64,000 nt of DNA from Carboxylicivirga sediminis (GTDB taxonomy: Bacteria; Bacteroidota; Bacteroidia; Bacteroidales; Marinilabiliaceae), in contig NZ_JAGTAR010000007.1 of NCBI RefSeq assembly GCF_018156225.1, forward strand, positions 108,112 through 172,111, written 5' to 3'. The translations under genes and the position numbers were made by a program. Each line of letters starts with the position of its first letter. Position 1 is the stretch's first letter. Positions 53,501-62,392 of this stretch are shown here, in pieces. The notes under the pieces were generated by a model. That model was not told the origin of the DNA and did no database searches. It was given only the letters and a program-made list of their open reading frames with translations.

Positions 53501-55179
53501 TCGAAATCGACTTTGAGTTTGAGCGTGCTAAGGAGGAGGAAGAAGCAACGAAAGTGCAGACCAGCACTACTGAAAATACTATTGCTGCACCAGCCTTACA
53601 TGCCACTGCTTACAGTAGCCTGAAGAGCACAAACATTGAAGGACTGGAACGAGATGAATACAACCGAATACTAGAGCACGATACTTTTGAAGCACCTACC
53701 GGCATGATTGGATTTGGTGGCGGTGCCAGATTGTATATTGCAACGGCTTTCTGGGCACCTGAGAATGGTTTTAACCTGACACACGCCATGAGCTGGATCG
53801 CCTGGGGCAATGCGCTTAATGCAGAGGTGGAAGTAATGGTATTTGGTGGTGCCGAAACCATTCAAGATGCTGAGCTATTACATGCTGAATCATATACACT
53901 TTCGGAAACAGAACCAAGTGACGAAGGACGTTTTATGACCTTTGAGTTGAGCACCAACCTGCTCTTTTACCCAAAAGAAAAGTTCTTTATCGTGTTTAAG
54001 TACGACAAAGATATGGGTTATCCTCAGGGACGTGTTGAAGTTGAAGAAGCAATAGAGCACCGTTTCTATTTCGGAAATGACGAAGCCATGTTTGAACTAA
54101 TTGAAAATGGTTATGACAATTGGGGTTGGCTAATGAAGGCGGCTGAAAAGAGCTATAAATCAAATATCTGGGCCATATTAGATTCGAACAAATTAGACAC
54201 GATAACACCAGGTAATGAAAAGCAACTGGATCTGTCATTTATTGCTGAATATGCTGAGCAAGGCATTAATGTGGCTAATATGTTAGTAAAGAGCAACGAC
54301 CCAGTTACACCACTGGCCAAATTACCGATTACTTTAAATCGCAATAAAGGTCCGCAATACGCCGATGGTAGCAGTATTTATTATGCCATTAACGAAGGGG
54401 ATACCTTACGCCATACAGTTAGTGCCTATGATGAGGAAGGTGATGCATTTACCCTGCAACTGAAAAAGGAATACGAATACGTATCTGCTCATGTCAATGG
54501 GAATGAAATGGAAGTCATCTTTGCGGCCAATCACGAAGCTGCCGGTGTACACCAGGTAGTGGTGGAAGGCATCGATAGCTATGGGAATGAATCAGAATTT
54601 ACCATCGACATTGCTGTGTCGAATGTGAATCGTAAACCCGAAGAGGTGAATGCCATTGGTAATCAGTACCTATTACTTGAAGACAAGCAGGGTCTTGAAA
54701 TAAACATGAATGATCACATTGTAGATCTGGATGGTGATGCCTTGACATTTGAATTTGACTGGCAAAATGAGAGTGTAATGGAAACATTCATTACCAACGC
54801 CGGAATAATCATGAAACCATTGAATATAGGTTCTGGCTCAGTCAATATAACAGCTACCGACGAACATGGGGATGCGATGGAAACGAGCTTTAATGTATTT
54901 ATAGAACATCGTGTAGGTATCGATGATAATGAAGCCAACCAATTGCTGTTGTATCCTAATCCGGCTATTGAGGTTGTTAACATCGAACTGCAGCAGGAGC
55001 TGAATGAAAAAGCCATGGTAAGAATAACTAATACCGACGGTCAGGTAGTGAAAACGGTGGATTCAGCATTTGCAGCTAAGCAACTAAGCATCAATGTCGC
55101 TGAACTATCACCGGGGCTCTATTTTATCGAAGTCATCAATGACAAGACAAGTATAACACAAAAATTCACAAAGCGATAA
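47533..55179 (+). CDS. giant T9SS-secreted subtilisin-like (S8) protease
   Basis: A 2548-residue secreted protease. Signal peptide about 1-26 and a prodomain to about 140. The S8 domain is about 160-490 with the triad Asp211 (VSIHDEGVQY), His266 (HHGTHVAGTV) and Ser444 (GTSMACPHVSGVAAL). The usual Asp-Thr/Ser-Gly motif is Asp-Glu-Gly here. An FN3 domain lies at about 512-617. A long series of beta-sandwich modules fills 620-2290, with recurring 'F.I.N.G.' strand starts and phrases such as FGNIFVGESKEMSIEIYNSG and FNEVFQRDQVTRTFAITNKG, like ASPM/Hydin-type domains. Two cadherin-like segments follow at about 2280-2460. The T9SS type A tail is LLLYPNPAIEVVNIEL through PGLYFIEVINDKTSITQKF at about 2470-2548. 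Likely digests proteins at or beyond the cell surface. Confidence 0.92.
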   Translation: MNNITLQYRCLMLLIISLFILSSGFAQELKLYEKGMQKGVIKVKLQPELIVSPQGLKSQSVDGYAQTGILSIDRLNIENKAHTMERVFPYSPKYEARHQKHGLHLWYRIEVDTDADIESVINAYSQATDIQIAEPYYEKQLVPYSITLLDETKKAALKATQTTPFNDPILADQWHYHNTGTGDVTAGADINLYKAWERQAGQSNVIVSIHDEGVQYEHEDLAANMWINEAELNGEEGVDDDGNGYVDDVYGYNFITRSGAIAPNHHGTHVAGTVAAVNNNGIGVGGVAGGTGIGDGARLMGCQIIGEGPYNDIAASFVYAADMGAVISQNSWGWTTDGHYEESVKDAIDYFVAEAGNYEGSPMKGGIVICASGNNGSQGLHYPAAFESTIAVGATGPEDLMTDYSNYGDYIDITAPGGDNRYGEEFGVLSTVNHDNYAFLDGTSMACPHVSGVAALVVSEHGSDNFTVDDLKIHLLGGTNVLDTIEGNSHYIDLMGVGGTDADLALRKDNGIPPKQITDLEIAGVSQDFASLTWTVPSDEDDDKATFFEVYYATLDFDESNIEVASKVLITNVHDANTLYRYELNGLESTTEYFIAIKALDRWGNASPLSNQVVGTTNEGPEVEFSVGEVRFDIDINTAKEASDIFELRNIGEGVLKWEVQERHVKNEDTYGVNSVTYPQSNATSKLPELRSAPMHDSAGEIVPYAQKPVDNDDLFYFHPDYLVYSMTTIGDMDLDYTNSMATRFELTREQGFNMTHFEFALSLPDVVETPMEEPIILELYEGEDLSTAKRIYAQEYLPTENRIWHFVEMTEQVFFESGDIFFMVVHTPANLRFPLVASWGWHTSFADYQFYSNNLGKRWDKLKDVFSPDYVWDVAAWSMYEPLDTYLKLTPTKGILQSNTKEDMTIELDASKLINGDYQAKLAFLTNETGKEINYLPVNFSVMGNKPVLESEQVLEFGNIFVGESKEMSIEIYNSGLGAFAADGFSSIDVQISNSEYQLSNSAMKIIYAERSETLSFRFWPQKAGASNATVTLTDKDGNQYKFNLFGVGINPPVATVEPAENSYSDLNLGDVVRGSFTLRNDGEYPLTYYVPKFADGTNLNENTSGLVHLFGYAAGQVEGDATTNAFDWIEISSTGTEVGNQFVSNSKVTYLEAPIGFDFPFFEGKEDTVFITKQGALSFTTEGWFNSQPVMYGNVTQPDKLICAYGLEMDLTKGGAIYYQKYPDRFVTQYDKIHALYLDDNFVVKYTNVTFQIVLFINGDIEVYYKDMGTIPFGETAVLGYRNSMQVSIYDETLEDGVMLNGYIAPQSVFEMSDRLKDDMPPTTGYKMYFRYPGLGCVQSVTNPYGTLQVGESIQLDYVVDTKDLYVSDFVERINVISNDPYNNPAVHSINLNIVSGGEVDYQYNVETIDFNEVFQRDQVTRTFAITNKGKAIGTIESMSFQNGYYTAEGYLPAELKPNSRVEYTITINSTEMGNKDDVLVFTDNFGDSYHVPVSGNVIEAPIITTAQNELSATVNHGEVQTNNLTIENTGKSPMLISPVGNEWLSIVEEGYKGQSANVSYDMTFIELGGSNYDNWIDIRETGRKLHDGDMFEPSVFWRTEKLPFEFEFFGEKQDTLYISYNGVITFDKLDEIFSFGPNQLIPHVDAPNNFIAPLWGPIGPGYLEYYPTTGTYYQEYADKVVIQFQDYMNVFSMGYPVSFEVILYKNGNIKFLYHFPWEEATTQWCVAGIENQDGTVGYAPSQFVANLVKDGSVITFIPVEEYEIAANSSKDFDLIYDARSTYGGTYQESLSLANNTPDAPEYSLPVTMTVVGEKQLELRDSLQFGEVFIYDETNEEDGSSAPKVYDMNFTLSNVGTEKILLSRMRLQERAAGLTVMGDQNQFGTSGAEDPWIDISRKNLNYYLKPGNSETFNLRIKPATPADIVDTVLVYCDLQDGLYKIPVSAEYTNPPVVNIQSEGLEITSSSIDEIIDRSVMIDNLNGEADLTFEIDFEFERAKEEEEATKVQTSTTENTIAAPALHATAYSSLKSTNIEGLERDEYNRILEHDTFEAPTGMIGFGGGARLYIATAFWAPENGFNLTHAMSWIAWGNALNAEVEVMVFGGAETIQDAELLHAESYTLSETEPSDEGRFMTFELSTNLLFYPKEKFFIVFKYDKDMGYPQGRVEVEEAIEHRFYFGNDEAMFELIENGYDNWGWLMKAAEKSYKSNIWAILDSNKLDTITPGNEKQLDLSFIAEYAEQGINVANMLVKSNDPVTPLAKLPITLNRNKGPQYADGSSIYYAINEGDTLRHTVSAYDEEGDAFTLQLKKEYEYVSAHVNGNEMEVIFAANHEAAGVHQVVVEGIDSYGNESEFTIDIAVSNVNRKPEEVNAIGNQYLLLEDKQGLEINMNDHIVDLDGDALTFEFDWQNESVMETFITNAGIIMKPLNIGSGSVNITATDEHGDAMETSFNVFIEHRVGIDDNEANQLLLYPNPAIEVVNIELQQELNEKAMVRITNTDGQVVKTVDSAFAAKQLSINVAELSPGLYFIEVINDKTSITQKFTKR

Positions 55180-55322
55180 GGGCATTGCTCGCCGGAAACA
55201 GCCTGAAAACTAACTCTGGAATTCAATCGCAAAACCAATGAGGAAGAAAGCACATCCGGCCCAACGGGGTCGGTGGCTTCTTCAATCAAAAAGACACTTT
55301 TGTTAACCAAAATAGATTACAC

Positions 55323-57347
55323 ATGAACAGATTTACTTTATTATTAATCGCAATTATAACGCTTGGTTCATCCGCTCGTGCACAAAGAATGGCTGAACAA
55401 AACGCATACCTGGTTCATACATTTGATGGAACCTTAAGCTCAGTCCAGGCCTATGCTGATGGCGTGATGTGGTTAGGCAATGATGGAACCAATGATGTTG
55501 TAGGTTATTCATTGGATGGTACATCGTTTTCAACTCTAGAAAGCCTGGAAGCAGGAAGTTCATCAATGTTAAATGCCTGGATGGGATCAAATACAGCTTT
55601 TTTCTATGGTAATAAAACCAGCGATGGAGCCGGTACTGATCTGCGTGTGAATGACAATGGAACAGGACGCTTGTTGTGGGACATGAGTGGCGGCCATGAT
55701 CCGGCTCATCCTGCTTTAACCAATGTTGTACGCGTCAACCAGGGAGCCGATGGTTATCGTTATTACTATATTGCACAAGGCACGTATGTTGCCCCTACCG
55801 GCGATGAGGTTATTTTATGGGAGTCAGATGGTACTGATTTTGGCACTTTTGAAGTTGAAAAAGGTTTGACCAATGAAAATCCTTTTGATCCCAATGAGCG
55901 TATATCTGTGAAAGTGACCAATGGCCATACGGCTGGCAAACTGGTTAGCACAGTACATAACGACAAACTGCACATTGTAGCTTCCGCCCCGGGACCATTG
56001 GGCAATCCTTCAGCAATATACTATGTTGATTATAACGCAGGTGGCTCAACCCTTGAATTTCTCGCGGATATTGAAAACGAGGTGTATGCATGGACGCATT
56101 TGATTGGTATGGGCGATTATTTGTATGCCATCAGCGATGATGGTGCCATGGTTGCTATTGATCATGACGGCGAAAAGCTATCCGTTAACAATGGTTCACT
56201 TCTTTCTTTTGCCAGTGCGCAACCACTTATAAATGATGATAAAATTTATGCCATCTCTAATGCCAATGGTCTAAAAAAACTAGCCATCATCTCTTCTCCT
56301 AACGAAGTTGAATTGATCCATATCAATGCTGAAGCAGAAACTGACAATGTTTCCAATTTATTGATCAACGGTAACAAGTTATTCTTTTGGGCCAGTCACA
56401 CAGGAAGCAATGATTACTATCTATACATGCTACGAATAGATATGGCAGATGCCCAGCCTGTTGAGGTTGGCTTTATTTATGAAGGCAGCGAATTAACATC
56501 CATGGAAGCCATCGCCGATGGTAGTTTGGTTTATTCGTACAAGTCATCATACGGTAGTTCTTCAAAAATCACGGAAGGTTTTGGAGCCACTGCCTACATG
56601 GCTGTTGATGATGATAATATTGAAGGCGCATACACTTATTCATGGGATGGTGATATTGTTGATATTATTGCGCAAGGCAATAAGCTCTTTTATTTTATTC
56701 AAGCTGAAGATAAAGTCACAAGTGAACCGTTTGTAAAAATATATCAATTAGACCACGTTCCGGCTGAAGCAATAAAGCCAAATCCAATGCCTTTAACAAC
56801 CTTTTATCGTGGTAATTTCATTTTTAATGTGACAGACGCCGAAACGGGTGATCCTATCGAAAATGCTAATGTTACAATTCGTGAGAAGAATTTGATTATT
56901 GATGAGTTAAGTGCGAGCACTAACGCAAGCGGACAGGCTTTTTATGCGTGGAAACCAATTTCATATTATCATTTTACGGTGAGTGCTTCCGGTTATGAAA
57001 CAGTTGAGTATGATCAATGGGCGACGATTTGGATTCCGGATGAGCTCTATAATAATTATGGATCGCGCGATTTGCAGTTAACACCTGATGCATCCACAGC
57101 TATTGGTGATAATGAAATCACCAACCTTAGGCTCTTCCCTAACCCGGTGAACGATGTACTGCAGATTCAAAGCGATGCAGCAATCACATCATTAACCATT
57201 TATGCCTTAACGGGCACAAAGGTTAAGCAGGTAAGTGGCACTAACCTGAATACAGTTGATGTATCAGCATTGTCATCCGGTATTTATCTACTGGTGCTAA
57301 CGGATACTGATGGTAAGCAATCAACAACAAAAATTACCAAGAAATAG
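55323..57347 (+). CDS. T9SS-secreted protein with a carboxypeptidase-regulatory-like domain
   Basis: A 674-residue secreted protein with a signal peptide (FTLLLIAIITLGSSARAQ). Residues about 25-490 are made of short repeats with Trp, Asp and Gly (VQAYADGVMWLGNDGTND, YAISDDGAMVAIDHDGEK), and look like a beta-propeller. Residues about 497-590 are a carboxypeptidase-regulatory-like domain (FNVTDAETGDPIENANVTIREK, TNASGQAFYAWKPIS). The C-terminal about 80 residues are a T9SS sorting tail (NLRLFPNPVNDVLQIQS, SGIYLLVLTDTDGKQSTTKI). No catalytic motif is seen, so it is probably a binding or structural partner of the subtilase just upstream. It has a terminator and may be co-regulated with the SusCD genes. 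Confidence 0.85.
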   Translation: MNRFTLLLIAIITLGSSARAQRMAEQNAYLVHTFDGTLSSVQAYADGVMWLGNDGTNDVVGYSLDGTSFSTLESLEAGSSSMLNAWMGSNTAFFYGNKTSDGAGTDLRVNDNGTGRLLWDMSGGHDPAHPALTNVVRVNQGADGYRYYYIAQGTYVAPTGDEVILWESDGTDFGTFEVEKGLTNENPFDPNERISVKVTNGHTAGKLVSTVHNDKLHIVASAPGPLGNPSAIYYVDYNAGGSTLEFLADIENEVYAWTHLIGMGDYLYAISDDGAMVAIDHDGEKLSVNNGSLLSFASAQPLINDDKIYAISNANGLKKLAIISSPNEVELIHINAEAETDNVSNLLINGNKLFFWASHTGSNDYYLYMLRIDMADAQPVEVGFIYEGSELTSMEAIADGSLVYSYKSSYGSSSKITEGFGATAYMAVDDDNIEGAYTYSWDGDIVDIIAQGNKLFYFIQAEDKVTSEPFVKIYQLDHVPAEAIKPNPMPLTTFYRGNFIFNVTDAETGDPIENANVTIREKNLIIDELSASTNASGQAFYAWKPISYYHFTVSASGYETVEYDQWATIWIPDELYNNYGSRDLQLTPDASTAIGDNEITNLRLFPNPVNDVLQIQSDAAITSLTIYALTGTKVKQVSGTNLNTVDVSALSSGIYLLVLTDTDGKQSTTKITKK

Positions 57348-57378
57348 ACAGGGGGTTATTCAAGTTAAGTAGGAAAGA

Positions 57379-57408
57379 CAGCTGCGTTCAACGGAGCGCA
57401 GTTGTTTT
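57379..57408 (+). terminator. hairpin terminator after the T9SS protein gene
   Basis: CAGCTGCG and CGCAGTTG form an 8-bp stem with one wobble, followed by TTTT. Confidence 0.65.
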
Positions 57409-57477
57409 AAAATTACGAATCGACATTGGCTTGTGCCCCTTCCAAGATATTATGAGCAACTAAAACACATTTAATTT

Positions 57478-57906
57478 ATGACACACAAAATAAAATACTA
57501 TGCCATCGCATTTTGGTTGGCTTTAATTGGAATAAGTTGTGCCGACAAGGATGATTCGCCCGTTAACGAACTACCCACAGCAGTTGTGGAAATGCCTGCT
57601 GAAGGGCAACTCTATCAGCGGGGTAGCACTATTATGCTGACGGCGGATTTTGAGTCAAAAGTAGGGCTTAAAGAATGTACTGCCTATTTAGCAGAGGCAG
57701 AGTCATTAAAAGGTTGGGACGACCCATGGACCCCTGAGCAAACCATTGCGCTAAACGAAACAAAGGTTGATCGCATTGAGAATCAATGGTTATTCGAGCC
57801 ATCAATTCCATTTGATATCAAAGCAGGTGATTATGCTTTTGTTTTGCTTGTAGTGGATAGTGATCTCAACTATTCAAGCTATGAAATTCCAATAATCATC
57901 GAGTAA
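57478..57906 (+). CDS. lipoprotein, DUF4625-like
   Basis: A 142-residue lipoprotein. The signal (KIKYYAIAFWLALIGISC) ends at Cys21, followed by ADKDDSPVNELPTAVVEMPAEG. The mature part (GSTIMLTADFESKVGLKECTAYL, then DYAFVLLVVDSDLNYSSYEIPIIIE) resembles DUF4625 lipoproteins: a single Ig-like beta sandwich of Bacteroidota, often next to SusCD genes. This assignment is by eye. It lies 87 bp before susC in the same direction and may be a surface accessory protein. Confidence 0.7.
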   Translation: MTHKIKYYAIAFWLALIGISCADKDDSPVNELPTAVVEMPAEGQLYQRGSTIMLTADFESKVGLKECTAYLAEAESLKGWDDPWTPEQTIALNETKVDRIENQWLFEPSIPFDIKAGDYAFVLLVVDSDLNYSSYEIPIIIE

Positions 57907-57992
57907 GCGGAATACAATTATGGTTTAAGAGTCTCAGAATAAAATCCAATGAGGCTGACACTTTATTCAATTCGTTATTAAAAATAATCTTT

Positions 57993-60902
57993 ATGCAAAA
58001 GACTATAGGACTTTTTATGCTCTTTTTTGTGCTGACTCTTGGTGGTGTATGTGCACAAAATAAGACAGTTAAAGGAGTTGTGATAGAAAAAACTACGGGA
58101 GAACCTATACCGGGCGTTACAGTTATAGCCAAAGGCACTACCATTGGTACTATTACAATGGTAGATGGCTCATATGTTATTTCCGTACCTGCCGATGCTA
58201 CCGTTATGCAGTACTCCTTTATAGGCTATGAAACGCAGGAAATTTCATTAATTGGTCAGTCAATCATAGATGTGGAGCTGGTTGAGGAAGCTACAGATCT
58301 TGATGAAGTAGTGGTAACGGGCTATGGTATTAAGAAGAAAGGTACTTATACCGGTTCGGTTGAAGTGGTGGATGCCAAAAAAATTGAACAGATACCCGTG
58401 GCCAGTTTCGATCAGGTATTACAAGGACAGGCACCAGGTGTTGTAGCCGTTGGTTCATCCGGTGCGCCAGGTTCAGCAGCTACCGTTCGTATCCGCGGTA
58501 TCAGTTCTCTGAGCTCAGGAAACGATCCGCTATATATTATGGATGGTGTTCCCATAACTGCCGGGCAGTTCAGTGCACTAAACCAGAATGACATTGAAAA
58601 TATCTCCATTCTGAAAGATGCTACCGCGACATCCTTGTATGGTTCACGTGCCTCCAACGGTGTTATTGTGATTACCACCAAGCGTGGTAAAGAAATGGAC
58701 CGCGCTAAAATTCAGTATCGCGGTCAGTATGGTATTAACAAGATTGCCAATGATAATTTCTCGATGATGAATACCGAGCAAAAAATTCAGTATGAAGAAG
58801 ACCTTGGTATTAAGGAATATACACCGGAGGAGCGACTGGAATTGATGAAAATAAATACCAACTGGTTGGATGTGGTACTGCGCGATGCCGTTACACAAAG
58901 TCATGAACTATCGATTCAGGGCGGGAACGAGCGTACGCGTTATTATATATCAGGAGGTTATTTTAACCAGGAAGGCATACAGTACAGAAGCGATTTTGAA
59001 CGCTACACCATGCGTGTGAACTTGGATAACAAATTGAGTGAGAAAGCCACCATGGGATTAAATTTCACCTTGGGTTATGAGCAGTTTAACCACACCATTG
59101 AATCGGGTACAAATGTATACAACCCCATCTTTTCGGCACGTTTGTTAAATCCTTACCTGCGTGCTTATAACGAAGATGGCAGTTATAATAACGATGGATT
59201 GCCATGGGCCAACCCCATTGAACAGCTAATGTTAAACGACAATAAAAACGATCGTTTAAAGATCGTTGGTGGCTTATTCGCTGAATATGAGATTCTGCCG
59301 CGTTTAGTATTTAAAACCAATGTGGGTGTTGACTTCTACGATTATACCTATAACCGTTACCTGAATCCGGATTCTGACTGGGGTGCCGGTCCTAACGGAC
59401 AGGTATATCGCTCGTTCACACGTAACTTCAGACTGACACCCACTAATACCTTGCGATATAATTTCAAAATCAATCAGGCGCATGACTTTAATGTGCTGGC
59501 GGGTCAGGAAATAATTACGAACAACTACCAGACATTTAATGTACAGGCCAACAACATACCGAACAACAAACTACAGGTACTGGATGTGACGTCCGAGATT
59601 GACAGCTGGGGTGGTAACAACCAGGATTACAATGTGGCCTCTTTCTTTGCCAACATGGCTTACAACTATAATTACAAATACCTGGTGGACATGTCGATTC
59701 GTCGCGATGGCTCATCACGCTTTGGGGTAAACAACCGCTGGGGAACCTTCTGGTCGATCGGTATTGGCTGGAATATGCAGGAAGAAGCATTTGTTAAGAA
59801 TATCTCATGGATTGACCAGTTAAAACTTCGTGCCAGCATTGGTGAAACAGGTAACTACAATATTGGTAACTACCAGCATCAGGATCTTTGGAGCTATGGA
59901 ACTTACATGAACCAAAGTGCCAGTGTATTTATACAGTATGAGAATCCCGATTTGACCTGGGAGAAGGTGATGAAAGCCAATGTGGCACTGGAAATGGCAT
60001 TCCTGCGTAAATACAGGGCAAAAGTAGATGTTTATCGGGAGCAAACAACTGATATGTTATTCTTTATTCCTTACTCACTTACTTCAGGAGTATCAGGGCG
60101 TATGGAAAATATTGGCGAGATGCAGAATTCAGGAGTTGAGTTAGAGATTAATGCCGATCTGATTACACTCAACGATTTCAAATTTAACCTCAATGCCAAT
60201 GCTTCCTATAACATCAATAAGATAACTAAGCTGTATAATAACCTGCAGGAAATAGATAATGGAACAACCATATTGAAAGTAGGTGAACAGTATGGTACAT
60301 TTTATATGACTGAATGGGCCGGAGTTTCGGCAGCCGATGGTAAAGGACTTTGGTATACAGCCAATGGTGGTGTAACAGATACATACAGCGACAATGACCG
60401 TGTGATTAAAAAGGGTATGTCATGGTTACCACCATGGACAGGTGGATTTACAGGAACGTTCAGTTATAAAAATCTGTCGCTTTCAGCTTTTTTCTCATGG
60501 ATGGCAGATAAGTGGATGATCAATAATACCCGCTATTTTATTGAATCGCATGGTATGTTTGCCGCTTATAATCAAACAACAGAAATGCTGGATTACTGGA
60601 AGCAGCCGGGTGATGTAGTGGCTCATCCTTCTCCTGTTCACCAGGATAACCAGTTTGATACGCGCCTGTTGGAAGATGCTTCGTTCCTGCGCTTAAAGAA
60701 CTTAACTGTTGCTTACAACTTCAATCCCGACCTGGTACAAAAATCAATTTTGTTCCGCTCAGCCAGAATCTATGCTCAGGGACAAAACCTGTTGACATGG
60801 ACCAAATATTCAGGGATGGATCCAGAATACTATGGCTCAGCTGAGGCCAATATGTATCCGCATACCCGTACCGTTACTTTAGGTATTGATTTAGCTTTTT
60901 AA
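57993..60902 (+). CDS. SusC/RagA-family TonB-dependent outer-membrane transporter
   Basis: A 969-residue TonB-dependent importer. Signal peptide 1-21, then a CarboxypepD_reg-like N-terminal domain (TVKGVVIEKTTGEPIPGVTVIAKGT-type), the SusC box LDEVVVTGYG, and the plug (VASFDQVLQGQAPGVVAVGSS, VRIRGISSL, DPLYIMDGVPI, SILKDATATSLYGSRASNGVI). The beta-barrel follows to a terminal TVTLGIDLAF, whose last residue is Phe, as required for outer-membrane insertion. It pairs with SusD downstream and would carry the substrate bound by SusD. The nearest enzymes are proteases rather than glycoside hydrolases, which favours peptide import of the RagAB type. Confidence 0.95.
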   Translation: MQKTIGLFMLFFVLTLGGVCAQNKTVKGVVIEKTTGEPIPGVTVIAKGTTIGTITMVDGSYVISVPADATVMQYSFIGYETQEISLIGQSIIDVELVEEATDLDEVVVTGYGIKKKGTYTGSVEVVDAKKIEQIPVASFDQVLQGQAPGVVAVGSSGAPGSAATVRIRGISSLSSGNDPLYIMDGVPITAGQFSALNQNDIENISILKDATATSLYGSRASNGVIVITTKRGKEMDRAKIQYRGQYGINKIANDNFSMMNTEQKIQYEEDLGIKEYTPEERLELMKINTNWLDVVLRDAVTQSHELSIQGGNERTRYYISGGYFNQEGIQYRSDFERYTMRVNLDNKLSEKATMGLNFTLGYEQFNHTIESGTNVYNPIFSARLLNPYLRAYNEDGSYNNDGLPWANPIEQLMLNDNKNDRLKIVGGLFAEYEILPRLVFKTNVGVDFYDYTYNRYLNPDSDWGAGPNGQVYRSFTRNFRLTPTNTLRYNFKINQAHDFNVLAGQEIITNNYQTFNVQANNIPNNKLQVLDVTSEIDSWGGNNQDYNVASFFANMAYNYNYKYLVDMSIRRDGSSRFGVNNRWGTFWSIGIGWNMQEEAFVKNISWIDQLKLRASIGETGNYNIGNYQHQDLWSYGTYMNQSASVFIQYENPDLTWEKVMKANVALEMAFLRKYRAKVDVYREQTTDMLFFIPYSLTSGVSGRMENIGEMQNSGVELEINADLITLNDFKFNLNANASYNINKITKLYNNLQEIDNGTTILKVGEQYGTFYMTEWAGVSAADGKGLWYTANGGVTDTYSDNDRVIKKGMSWLPPWTGGFTGTFSYKNLSLSAFFSWMADKWMINNTRYFIESHGMFAAYNQTTEMLDYWKQPGDVVAHPSPVHQDNQFDTRLLEDASFLRLKNLTVAYNFNPDLVQKSILFRSARIYAQGQNLLTWTKYSGMDPEYYGSAEANMYPHTRTVTLGIDLAF

Positions 60903-60931
60903 CAGGTGTTTAAACAATCAGATACAAAATA

Positions 60932-62374
60932 ATGAAGAAGATAATATATTTATTTAGCTTTTTAATAAGCCTGTCATTGGTATCGTGTGAAAGCTTTTTT
61001 GACTTAAAACCACATGACAGTTCGCCAACAAGTGATATTTTGACCAATGTGAAGGATGCCCAAACGATGCTTAATGGTGTATATGCACGTTTCATGTCCA
61101 GTTCATCCTATGGTAAAAACCTGACAGTCTTAACAGATATCATGACTGATGCATCGCTGGCAGCCTCTGGTTTTACCAACCAGATGGGGTATATGTATGC
61201 CTGGAATATTCAACCAGGTGTATCGGAAGTTAGCGGTTTATGGAGTAACCACTACGGTGGTATCTATAACTGCAACTTCCTGATAAATAACATCGACAAT
61301 CTGGAAGGTGATCTTGATGAAATAAATCGTATTAAAGGTGAAGCCTTTATTGGAAGAGCACTATTACACTATAACATGGTGCGCCACTACGGCAAAACTT
61401 ACAAGGCTTCATCGGCAGCGGAGGATTTGGGTGTACCTTATATTACCGTTAATGAAATTGGTGCACCACGACGCAATACAGTAGAGGATGTGTATCACAA
61501 TCTCATCGAGGATCTGGAACAGGCACTGGACTTATTACCAGCCAATCCTTCAGCCGATAATGTCACCTTCACGAGTCATTTTGCCAATGGCTTATTAGCC
61601 CGCGTATATCTCGATATGAAAGATTACGACAATGCTATCACCTATGCATCTGAAGTAATTGATAATAGTGGTTGCATATTAGCTGAAGGCGAAGCCTTTC
61701 AGAATATGTGGTTACGCGATTTTAGTAACGAAATTATCTGGAAGGTCGGTTATACCGAAACAGATTTGGGCTCTGCTCCAGGTTATAACTTTGGTAACCG
61801 TAACAACACAAGTACGCTTCCGCAACCAGATTACATACCGGCTGACTGGTTACTTAACCTCTACGATGTCAACAATGATATTCGTTTTACCACTTATTTT
61901 ACCTATGGTGACACGGGGCATGGATGGCCATCATTCATGGTTAGCAAGTATCCGACTAATCCAACTTTTCCATTCACGCAAGGAATGAATATGCCAAAAC
62001 CTATGAGATTGGCGGAGATGTACCTGATCAAAGCCGAAGCACATGCTATGCAGGATGAAGATCAGGAAGCGCGTGATGCTTTGGATGTGCTGCTTACCGC
62101 ACGTATTGGTAACCATAATGGTATTGGTGCAGTTGGAGATCAGTTGAAGCAATTCATTTTTGAGGAACGCATTCGTGAACTCATTTTTGAAGGCTTTTAC
62201 TATCATGATTTAAAGCGCTTAGGGCTTGGATTTGAACGTAGTCCCCAGGAAAATACCTCAGCTGCCAATGATTTGAAGATTTTGGGCGATGATTATCGAT
62301 GGCAGTGGCCAATTCCTACCAGTGAGATCAATGGTAATCCAAATATTAAGGGACAACAGAATCCTGGTTACTAA
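60932..62374 (+). CDS. SusD/RagB-family substrate-binding lipoprotein
   Basis: A 480-residue surface lipoprotein. The signal MKKIIYLFSFLISLSLVSC has Cys19, then ESFFDLKPHDSSPTSD, a variant of the FLD/PxxP start of SusD proteins. Then DAQTMLNGVYARFMSS, the TPR-like helical core RIKGEAFIGRALLHYNMVRHYGKTY and GVPYITVNEIGAPRRNTVEDVYHNLIEDL, and at the C-terminus FEERIRELIFEGFYYHDLKRLG with PIPTSEINGNPNIKGQQNPGY, the standard ending. It starts 29 bp after susC. Its length is close to average for the family. It would cap the SusC barrel. Confidence 0.95.
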   Translation: MKKIIYLFSFLISLSLVSCESFFDLKPHDSSPTSDILTNVKDAQTMLNGVYARFMSSSSYGKNLTVLTDIMTDASLAASGFTNQMGYMYAWNIQPGVSEVSGLWSNHYGGIYNCNFLINNIDNLEGDLDEINRIKGEAFIGRALLHYNMVRHYGKTYKASSAAEDLGVPYITVNEIGAPRRNTVEDVYHNLIEDLEQALDLLPANPSADNVTFTSHFANGLLARVYLDMKDYDNAITYASEVIDNSGCILAEGEAFQNMWLRDFSNEIIWKVGYTETDLGSAPGYNFGNRNNTSTLPQPDYIPADWLLNLYDVNNDIRFTTYFTYGDTGHGWPSFMVSKYPTNPTFPFTQGMNMPKPMRLAEMYLIKAEAHAMQDEDQEARDALDVLLTARIGNHNGIGAVGDQLKQFIFEERIRELIFEGFYYHDLKRLGLGFERSPQENTSAANDLKILGDDYRWQWPIPTSEINGNPNIKGQQNPGY

Positions 62375-62392
62375 CCTAATAAAATCTTGATA

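Noticed and set aside
55242..55283. Possible terminator after the subtilase gene
   Set aside because: The inverted repeat has several mismatches and no T run follows, so the second T9SS gene may be reached by the same transcript.
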